From SIG220 sp045615545 (lineage in GTDB: Bacteria > Bacillota_I > Bacilli_A > RFN20 > CAG-826), in NCBI GenBank assembly GCA_045615545.1, contig JAZLFA010000055.1:1-5373 (forward strand): a DNA stretch of 5,373 nt, written 5' to 3'. The notes under the pieces are model-generated. The model worked only from the letters and a program-made list of their open reading frames with translations, did not search any database and was not told the origin of the DNA. Shown piece by piece: positions 1 to 5,373 of this stretch (its first letter is position 1; each line of letters begins with the position of its first letter). The position numbers and the translations under genes were made by a program.

Positions 1-135
1 TATAAAAATGATAACCTAACATTAAGTGATAGAAGTTGGACATGTCCTAAATGTGGCAACCATCATGATAGGGATATTAATGCTGCTATAAATATTAAAA
101 AAGAAGGTCTTAGATTGTTAAGCCTTCCTAATTAA
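1..135 (+). CDS. tnpB: TnpB RNA-guided nuclease, C-terminal fragment (5' end outside window)
   Basis: Frame 1 is open from the window edge to a TAA at 133-135 and encodes 44 residues. It contains CPKCG (codons 15-19), the second half of the TnpB zinc ribbon, followed by HHDRDINAAINI (codons 21-32), the highly conserved final RuvC-like motif of TnpB/Fanzor/Cas12 relatives that carries the third acidic catalytic residue. The first CxxC pair of the zinc ribbon would lie just upstream of the window. TnpB is an omega-RNA-guided DNA endonuclease encoded by IS200/IS605 and IS607 elements; it cuts sites matching a guide next to a short TAM motif and promotes retention of the element. The visible end is complete and unbroken. 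Whether the rest of the nuclease is intact cannot be judged. The gene converges on addA. Confidence 0.93.
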   Translation, partial: YKNDNLTLSDRSWTCPKCGNHHDRDINAAINIKKEGLRLLSLPN

Positions 136-149
136 CAAATATAATCTAA

Positions 150-196
150 CCGTAGGAACTACGGGGATAGCCTACTTACTGGCTAGAATACTATCC
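150..196 (+). repeat. Two adjacent inverted repeats in the omega RNA scaffold
   Basis: The first hairpin has a 6-bp perfect stem, CCGTAG (150-155) and CTACGG (159-164), closing a GAA loop. The second pairs GGATAG (165-170) with CTATCC (191-196); an alternative, partly competing pairing is TAGCC (168-172) with GGCTA (181-185). GTAGG (152-156) can also pair with CCTAC (171-175), which would give either a pseudoknot or a switch between two folds. These pairings are direct observations; the biological fold is inferred. Confidence 0.7.
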
Positions 197-200
197 TTGC

Positions 201-3200
201 CTAGGAATCTCCCATCTTCAAATCACTTGTGATTAAGTGGGAGTAGTTCAAATAGTAAATATACGATTTAACAGGCTTATTATATTTTCTACTAACGGCA
301 ATTTCATATGCCTTTAATTGTTCGCTATGGTCAATAGATTCAAGGCCTGTTTTATAATCGATAATAATAATTTCTTCATCCTTCTTAATTAATAAATCAA
401 TATAGCCATGAATTATTTTTTCTTTTTCTTTATAAACAAAAGGGACTTCTGTTAAGCACTTATATGGCTTTACAAATTGATAAATATCATCAAAAGGGCA
501 TTCGTTTTGTCTGTACCCCTTTTGGTAGATAGTGTTTTTAATCTTTATTAATGTATCTAAATAACCACTACATCCGTATGCTGTCACAATGTTTTCGCAC
601 ACCTCATCTGGAAGAACATATTCTTTTCCATTAACGATATATTCCATTAATTTATGAATCATCGTACCTTTAAGCGCAAGTTCATCGGTAGACTCTTTAC
701 TTTTTATTTCTCCTTCATCAAAAATCTGATTAATCTTTTCTATTTTTGAAGGGGAAACATAACTATAAGATTGAAGATTAACATCCTTTTTGTTTTCACT
801 AATAACAGAAACAAAGTTTGCTATCTCTTTACTATCCCTTTTGATAGGCCCACAGTCTTCCAAAGAAAAACTTTCAAATTTAACTTCGCCAATCAAATCA
901 TCCCATTTGCCTTTTTTATTACTTTTAGGGATAAATAGAAATTCTCTCGCTCTTGTAGCGGCCACATATAGTAATCTTTGCGTTTCTTCTTTTTGATAAT
1001 TTATTTCCTTCTCATAAATATCTTTTAAATAAGTGTTCTTATCTGGGTTCGAGAGCACTTCGATACTGCCACCATTAGGAAGCTCCATAGAACGCGAGAA
1101 TATATATATATTATCCCCTTGTTTAACGAGGTTAGGTTTTTCACTTGTTGCACCAGACCAGGTTAAAATAACTATCTTTTTCTCTAAACCTTTGGTTTTG
1201 TGTGCATTAGCAATTTCAACAACGTTAATATCACTAGAAAGTGGTGAAACTTTTTCTATTGTTTGTGGTCCAAGAGCTTTGTTGATAAATATAATCGCAT
1301 CACTATAACTATTTATATGCCCACTTGCTTCTTCAATCTTTAATAAATGAATTAGGCTAGACAAAATATCAAATCCATAGATATCTAAACTTGCTATAAT
1401 CTTATGATTGCTCGCTAAGGATTCTAAGGTATTGGAAGGCCATTTATCAATAGATGAAGAATTTATACCAATACTAGATAAATAATCCTTAGAAAGGTCA
1501 ATAGACCCACTAACATCAAAATTAAATAAAGGTGATGATAAAAGTTCAAGATAGCTAATTTTATCTTCCTTATTACTTCCAAGATATTTAAATAAATTAA
1601 TTACTGCTTCTAAATAAGCTGATATCTTAAAATCAACATCACCTTCACTATATGATGGGATAGATGCTTCCATTAAATGTTTAGAAAAAACAGATGTCTC
1701 TTTTTTGCTTTGCGTAATAACCATAAAGTCTTTAAATTGATACCCATCTTTGACCTTGGTTTTAATTATATTAATTACATCATCATATCTACTTTGGGCG
1801 GATGAAGCATATATATAGGCACGACATATATTTTCATCATTTCCATTAGGAATATCTTCATAGCCTTGACTACAAAGCAATTTATTAAACATTTCATTAA
1901 ATTTTAAAATCAATGAGCCCTTACTTCTAAAATTGTTTGTTAACGTAACAACATCAAAAGGTTTGCCATTCGCATTATTGCTATCAAAGATAGATTTAAT
2001 CTCATCAAATGTAGATACGTCTGCTCCTCTAAAATGGTAGATACTTTGTTTGCGATCACCAACAATAAATAATTTGCCTCCAATAATATCCATGTTTTTC
2101 CACGAGGAAGGATAGTTATTGCCTGCAAGCCTAAAGAATATCTCATATTGAGATATATCGGTATCCTGGCATTCATCAATTAAGAAATAATCATATTGTT
2201 TTCTAATTTGATCAATCACTATTTGGTTATCTTTGTTTCTTAATAGCTCTAATAAATAAATTGTTGCTTCCGAGAATGTTAATAAACCTTTTTCTTTTAA
2301 AATTAACTTTAAGTCATCAATAATGAGCTTAATAAATTCAATCGCATAATAGAAAACGATTTTATCAATATATTCAATAATCTTTTCGCTAGGAGTGTAA
2401 TACTTCACACTACCATCTTTGTTTCGTTTTACATTTCCATTATCGTCTTGCGCTTCCTTGGCGAATAATCTAAGGAAATTACAGTGGGCAAAACAAGCGG
2501 TTTTTTCATTCGCAACAAAACGTAATTCTAATATTTTACGAAACATTCTTTTTGCATCGCCTAAATCAGTAGGATCAAGTCTTTCAATGCGTCCTATATT
2601 GTTAGATAAATATTCCCAAGCCTCATCACTTTTTTTACAAGACGCTAAATTCAAGATATCTTTGTTATCAACTAGGACTCTAACTCCTTTAATATAGTCC
2701 CTTAATACATCCTTATAGTGACTTTTTAAGTCATCTATATTATCGTGAATTTGAACTAAATTATATAATCTATTATTTAAAGCAAATTTAGCTAAATCAT
2801 TAAAGTTTGAGCCTCCTACATTATTTGAAAAGAACAAAGCAAGTTCGCGAATCTTTTTATCATTACTACAAATATAAGAAGAATATTTTTTTGTAAGTAC
2901 GCTATCAAGGTCATCTTCTTCAATTAAAATACTTGATGAGGCAATACCAGCTTCTAAAGGATGTTCGCTTAATATACGTTGATAGAAAGCGTCAATCGTA
3001 CCTAAATAGACGGTATCTATTTTCTTTAATGCTTCTTTATCTCTTTGAACCTCTTCTTTTGTTGGATTAGGTAACAAAGAATATTTGTCGTCTTTTTCAA
3101 CATCGAAACCATCTTTAGTTCTTAACTGTAATTTTTTATAAAAGCGATCGTAGAATTCTGCTGCCGCTTTTTTTGTAAAAGTTAATGCTGCTATTTTGCT

Positions 3201-3344
3201 AGGATCGGCATTACGTTTTTCAATTAATGCCACAAGTTTTTCCACAAGCAAAGTGGTTTTACCACTACCAGCAGAGGCTTTAACTAGGAGGTTATAATCA
3301 AGTTCATCAAATATTTTATTTCTTTCAACTTTATCATCAATCAT
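201..3344 (-). CDS. addA: AddA helicase-nuclease subunit of AddAB, C-terminus replaced by IS-encoded tail
   Basis: AddA is the ATP-driven 3'-5' SF1A (UvrD/RecB-like) helicase and one of two nucleases of AddAB, which resects double-strand breaks for RecA. From the ATG at 3344 it has 1047 residues, against about 1230 in Bacillus subtilis, so it is compact. Helicase motifs in order: Walker A ASAGSGKTT (23-31), motif Ia LTFTKKAAAEF, GTIDAF, Walker B DECQDT (390-395), GDRKQ (429-433) with YHFRGAD, NNFRS, AHKTKGLE and ATRARE (R798). The C-terminal PD-(D/E)XK nuclease shows GTMIH (H897), GYIDLL (D983), DYKTG (D996, K998) and QLKAY. The start overlaps the addB stop by 8 nt and follows a strong ribosome site; an ATG at 3353 is the alternative. 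Residues 1-1031 are native. The last 16, from LNYSH to the TAG at 203-201, are encoded by the IS right end. Catalytic residues all lie before the junction, so activity is probably retained. Confidence 0.95.
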   Translation of the reverse strand: MIDDKVERNKIFDELDYNLLVKASAGSGKTTLLVEKLVALIEKRNADPSKIAALTFTKKAAAEFYDRFYKKLQLRTKDGFDVEKDDKYSLLPNPTKEEVQRDKEALKKIDTVYLGTIDAFYQRILSEHPLEAGIASSSILIEEDDLDSVLTKKYSSYICSNDKKIRELALFFSNNVGGSNFNDLAKFALNNRLYNLVQIHDNIDDLKSHYKDVLRDYIKGVRVLVDNKDILNLASCKKSDEAWEYLSNNIGRIERLDPTDLGDAKRMFRKILELRFVANEKTACFAHCNFLRLFAKEAQDDNGNVKRNKDGSVKYYTPSEKIIEYIDKIVFYYAIEFIKLIIDDLKLILKEKGLLTFSEATIYLLELLRNKDNQIVIDQIRKQYDYFLIDECQDTDISQYEIFFRLAGNNYPSSWKNMDIIGGKLFIVGDRKQSIYHFRGADVSTFDEIKSIFDSNNANGKPFDVVTLTNNFRSKGSLILKFNEMFNKLLCSQGYEDIPNGNDENICRAYIYASSAQSRYDDVINIIKTKVKDGYQFKDFMVITQSKKETSVFSKHLMEASIPSYSEGDVDFKISAYLEAVINLFKYLGSNKEDKISYLELLSSPLFNFDVSGSIDLSKDYLSSIGINSSSIDKWPSNTLESLASNHKIIASLDIYGFDILSSLIHLLKIEEASGHINSYSDAIIFINKALGPQTIEKVSPLSSDINVVEIANAHKTKGLEKKIVILTWSGATSEKPNLVKQGDNIYIFSRSMELPNGGSIEVLSNPDKNTYLKDIYEKEINYQKEETQRLLYVAATRAREFLFIPKSNKKGKWDDLIGEVKFESFSLEDCGPIKRDSKEIANFVSVISENKKDVNLQSYSYVSPSKIEKINQIFDEGEIKSKESTDELALKGTMIHKLMEYIVNGKEYVLPDEVCENIVTAYGCSGYLDTLIKIKNTIYQKGYRQNECPFDDIYQFVKPYKCLTEVPFVYKEKEKIIHGYIDLLIKKDEEIIIIDYKTGLESIDHSEQLKAYEIAVSRKYNKPVKSYIYYLNYSHLITSDLKMGDS
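209..243. repeat. IS right-end subterminal imperfect palindrome
   Basis: CTCCCA (209-214) pairs with TGGGAG (238-243), CTT (216-218) with AAG (235-237), and AATCAC (221-226) with GTGATT (229-234). T215 and CA 219-220 are bulged, and TT is left at the tip. An imperfect hairpin with an unpaired base partway up the stem, a few bases inside the end, is what HUH (Y1) transposases of the IS200/IS605 family bind to recognise the right end. In the omega RNA it would be the last stem before the guide. It is also translated, antisense, as part of the foreign AddA tail. Confidence 0.85.
247..251 (+). other. Putative IS right-end cleavage site TTCAA
   Basis: TTCAA lies 3 bases after the terminal hairpin and ends exactly where the addA-homologous reading begins. 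In the IS608 paradigm, TnpA_IS200 cuts after TCAA at the right end, and the guide tetranucleotide inside the hairpin region helps define the site. The position and sequence match that pattern. The matching left-end target site is outside the window, so the cut cannot be confirmed by comparing both flanks. Confidence 0.65.
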
Positions 3345-5373
3345 GATTAACATTGCCTCCTTTCGGTTTTTTCTCTTTTTTACAAATCTTTTTATAATGA
3401 CAATATTTACAAATGCCTTCTTCATCTAGATATTCTCTAGCTGGAAAACTTTTGTTTTTAAGAGAAGCTAAAAATAAAGAGGCTTTTTCTTCTAGATATT
3501 GTTTATTGTCATTACTATTAGGATTATCAAACACAATTGTTTTGGCAAATTTTGCATAATAGAAAATTAATTTTATTGGTTTAATGCCTGTTTCTTTTTC
3601 ATATAAATATGAATAGATAACGCCTTGGATACAAGTATCCATATCATTATCAACATGCTCAATATGTGATCCGGTTTTATAATCAATAATTACTGTGTTG
3701 CCTTCTTTATCTAAAGCAACCAAATCAATTGACCCCGAGAAATATAAATTATTGATATCACTTAAACAATATTTTTCCGCTGTAGCGTTAGTTAAATCAA
3801 AATCTTTCAAGAATGAATAAGCATTATTAATTGCATTGATCATTTCTTTCTTTGAAAGGTCTTTATCTCCAATCGATCGATCTAATAGAGCGTAACTATC
3901 ATATAAATCGGTTCCCAACATAACCAATTCTTGTAGAGTCATGTTTCCTTTGTTTTTTATATATCGTTCAAATACATAATGGAACAAGTCTCCAAAACGA
4001 CTCCCAGAAATAGGACGAAGCGGATCATAAGTAATCGAGTTATCAATGTGTTCAATGTTATCCAAATAAAAACGCATTGGGCAGGCGATAAAATTAGGCA
4101 TCGTGCTTGGTGAATACGGTTTAGTTAATAAAGTATATTTATCGTCGTAGTTATCTGACCTATCTTCTTGTTTAATTTTAAGATCTTGATGAATGACACC
4201 GTCATTAGACAAAGATATATCGCCAATGGTAGATATTGGATTAATACCGTCATCATAGTAACTACATTTATTTCTTTTGAGCATCAATACAGTTAATTTG
4301 TCTTTAGCGAGCTTTTTGTTTTCTTGTTGATATAAATCTTCAGCATAATCTAATAGCACACTGCAGGCATTAAGTTCTCTTGCTTCTTTCATTTCTTGTG
4401 AGTTATAAGAAAGAGTAACTTCACTACCTAGTGTTAGGTATTGATCAATAATAGTTTTAAGCAAAATGTTCTTTTTACTTAATTGAGTGACGCTGTAATT
4501 AGCAATATTAGTGAGCTTAAAATAATAATCATCCGAGAATAAGAAATCTTGTTTTAAATCACCTGGGTAATTTGAGGCATTTAAACCAATAAAATAAACG
4601 TGTTTGCGATAAATAGATAAGGCTTGAGATATATTACAAACATGAAGCGATTTATCGTCATTGATTTCGTGATTAATATATTTGTTATCAATAGAAGCTA
4701 AATAACTATCTCTTAACTCTTTTGGGAAAACGTCACTATTAGCGTAATCAATGGTCTCAACAATATATCTTTTACTCGTTTCAAATATAGCCAAATCCCC
4801 TAAATTATTTTTGGAATAATTAGAGATTACATAACCAATTCCCTTAGAGAATTCATTAATGATAAACAATAAATTTTCAAGCAATTCTTGCTTATTTTTT
4901 GCAATATTGCGGTCAATTTTAGATAAAAAGAAGTCAAAATACTTACCTTTTTGTAACGTTTCTAAATTAGATAAAACAACATCATTATTGTTCTTATCAA
5001 AACTTACTTTTAATCTACCAAGAAGGTTTGCAATTTGAGTTTTATTTGTAATGTTTAATTTATCAATATCAAGCGATTCATTACTAAGAAAATTAAGATA
5101 TCCATTAACATCATAAAAATATTTTTCGTCCAATAATTTTATAGAGCGATAAAGTTTATATGGATCAGATAAACAAATAGGTAATCCAGTTTGATAAGTA
5201 ACTTTTATGTTGTGCGTTTTGCTGGCTTCATATATTTGATAGATATATTGGTCTAAGTATGTCACCACAATTAAACAATCATCGAGGTGATATTTATTTT
5301 TGTAAATGTCACCAATAACATGATTTATTTCATTTCTGCTTCCATAAGTTGGAATAATGTTTTTTATTTGTGT
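3337..5373 (-). CDS. addB: AddB nuclease/Fe-S subunit of AddAB, 3' part (start outside window)
   Basis: AddB is the partner of AddA: an inactive helicase-like fold that recognises Chi, plus a PD-(D/E)XK nuclease held by a 4Fe-4S cluster. The frame is open from the window edge to TGA at 3339-3337, giving 678 codons, roughly the C-terminal 55-60% of a typical AddB. A GTG at 5268 is only an internal Val: the codons before it stay open and read like AddB (IIPTYGSRNEINHVIGDIY). HVYFIGLNASNYPG (about 4602-4561) matches the conserved AddB/RecC-like core. The nuclease shows FGDLFH, GSIDLV (Asp codon 3726-3724), IIDYKTG (Asp 3684-3682, Lys 3678-3676) and IQGVIYSY. The cluster cysteines are all present: CPMRFY (4083-4081), then CxxC and a third Cys six residues on (codons at 3411, 3402, 3384). 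The tail is lysine-rich. No tryptophan occurs in the visible 678 residues. RexB, the lactobacillal equivalent, is the closest alternative name. Confidence 0.92.
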   Translation of the reverse strand, partial: TQIKNIIPTYGSRNEINHVIGDIYKNKYHLDDCLIVVTYLDQYIYQIYEASKTHNIKVTYQTGLPICLSDPYKLYRSIKLLDEKYFYDVNGYLNFLSNESLDIDKLNITNKTQIANLLGRLKVSFDKNNNDVVLSNLETLQKGKYFDFFLSKIDRNIAKNKQELLENLLFIINEFSKGIGYVISNYSKNNLGDLAIFETSKRYIVETIDYANSDVFPKELRDSYLASIDNKYINHEINDDKSLHVCNISQALSIYRKHVYFIGLNASNYPGDLKQDFLFSDDYYFKLTNIANYSVTQLSKKNILLKTIIDQYLTLGSEVTLSYNSQEMKEARELNACSVLLDYAEDLYQQENKKLAKDKLTVLMLKRNKCSYYDDGINPISTIGDISLSNDGVIHQDLKIKQEDRSDNYDDKYTLLTKPYSPSTMPNFIACPMRFYLDNIEHIDNSITYDPLRPISGSRFGDLFHYVFERYIKNKGNMTLQELVMLGTDLYDSYALLDRSIGDKDLSKKEMINAINNAYSFLKDFDLTNATAEKYCLSDINNLYFSGSIDLVALDKEGNTVIIDYKTGSHIEHVDNDMDTCIQGVIYSYLYEKETGIKPIKLIFYYAKFAKTIVFDNPNSNDNKQYLEEKASLFLASLKNKSFPAREYLDEEGICKYCHYKKICKKEKKPKGGNVNHD
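3356..3363 (-). promoter_or_regulatory. Ribosome binding site of addA (AAAGGAGG)
   Basis: On the minus strand AAAGGAGG is a near-perfect Shine-Dalgarno sequence inside the 3' end of addB. Its GGAGG lies 11 nt before the ATG at 3344 and only 2 nt before the in-frame ATG at 3353. Two nucleotides is too short for normal initiation and 11 is slightly long but usable, so I prefer 3344. Longer in-frame extensions into addB, up to an ATG at 3425, have no place in the AddA family alignment. Confidence 0.75.

Larger units (their letters stand above)
1..251 (+). mobile_element. Right-hand part of an IS200/IS605-superfamily insertion sequence
   Basis: The left edge of the window cuts into an insertion sequence whose right end lies at about 251. 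Three things show this: the C-terminal part of a TnpB protein (1-135), a structured non-coding stretch with nested inverted repeats (150-196), and a subterminal imperfect palindrome (209-243) followed by TTCAA (247-251). IS200/IS605 elements end in such hairpins instead of terminal inverted repeats, and in IS608 the right cleavage site is TCAA. To the right, the sequence is addA coding sequence in register, which places the boundary between 251 and 252. The left end, the target tetra- or pentanucleotide and any tnpA transposase gene lie outside the window, so it cannot be said whether the element is autonomous or a tnpB-only form. The exact subgroup is not determined. Confidence 0.88.
136..271 (+). 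ncRNA. Putative omega RNA (reRNA) scaffold plus guide from the IS right end
   Basis: In IS200/IS605 elements the 3' end of the tnpB transcript and the right end form the omega RNA, which ends in a guide taken from DNA flanking the element. Here the stretch after tnpB holds a perfect 6-bp hairpin (CCGTAG 150-155, CTACGG 159-164), a second stem (GGATAG 165-170 with CTATCC 191-196) and the terminal hairpin at 209-243. The hairpin-then-GGATAG order resembles right ends of TnpB elements I know. The guide would begin at 252, just past the TTCAA end, and run about 16-20 nt into the addA gene. The RNA's 5' end is not visible and most likely lies inside tnpB, so the start given is nominal, as is the guide length. 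The assignment rests on family knowledge and visible pairing, not on any transcript data. Confidence 0.68.

Noticed and set aside
209..243. Rho-independent terminator for tnpB or addA.
   Set aside because: The hairpin is strong, but no T-run follows it on either strand. Its position and the TTCAA behind it fit an IS end better.
1100..1112. TA-dinucleotide run as a possible promoter or microsatellite.
   Set aside because: It is short, in frame and encodes Ile-Tyr-Ile within AddA, so base composition explains it.
790..2697. Plus-strand open frames of 68-92 codons and an alternative minus-strand frame at 1940-2179.
   Set aside because: They lie wholly within addA in other frames, have no recognisable motifs, and are expected shadows of an AT-rich coding region.
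3345..3425. N-terminal extension of AddA to an ATG at 3425.
   Set aside because: This stretch is the out-of-frame reading of the addB Fe-S cysteine region. It has no AddA-like sequence, and the ribosome binding site lies inside it.
4017..4023. Chi-like octamer or pentamer sites: GAAGCGG here, and AGCGG at 957-961 and 2496-2500.
   Set aside because: They match S. aureus and B. subtilis Chi, but Chi differs between lineages, three matches in 5 kb are not informative, and no enrichment can be shown in one window.
5266..5268. GTG as the start of addB.
   Set aside because: The frame stays open to the window edge and the upstream codons read like AddB, so this is an internal valine.
1..5373. CRISPR array, tRNA or rRNA gene, or a new defence system.
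   Set aside because: No spaced direct repeats, no clover-leaf and no unexplained gene were seen. The window is filled by an IS end and the addAB genes.

Overview
The window comes from an AT-rich bacterium (by eye about one third GC or less). It most likely belongs to a low-GC Bacillota/Bacilli-type lineage. The gene order addB-addA, the lysine/asparagine/isoleucine-rich proteins, a strong AAAGGAGG ribosome binding site and an IS200/IS605-type element all fit this, but no marker in the window fixes the genus. TGA is a stop codon here: the addB frame ends in TGA TGA TAA, and all five tryptophans of AddA and the one in the TnpB tail are TGG. Recoded mycoplasma-type genomes are therefore unlikely.

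Layout. Positions 1-251 (+ strand) are the right-hand part of an IS200/IS605-superfamily element. They hold the last 44 codons of tnpB, the folded right end that forms the omega RNA (reRNA) scaffold, a terminal imperfect palindrome, and a TTCAA end. Positions 201-3344 (- strand) are addA, and 3337-5373 (- strand) is the 3' part of addB, which enters from beyond the right edge. The two repair genes overlap by 8 nt and form an operon transcribed right to left, converging on tnpB. No stretch of 300 bases or more lacks a gene; the only non-coding DNA outside gene overlaps is about 65 bases of IS right end (136-200).

Function. AddA and AddB make up the AddAB (RexAB-like) helicase-nuclease, which processes double-strand DNA ends for RecA-mediated recombination. 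All helicase motifs, both PD-(D/E)XK nuclease sites and the four AddB iron-sulfur cysteines are visible, so the enzyme looks catalytically intact.

Most notable point. The IS right end abuts addA inside its last codons. The native C-terminus is replaced by a 16-residue tail read antisense through the IS end. By the known logic of TnpB systems, the omega RNA guide would be the adjacent addA sequence (about 252-271), so this nuclease would be programmed against the IS-free addA allele, a gene whose product helps repair such breaks. This is a known type of element in an interesting place; I do not see an undescribed system in the window.
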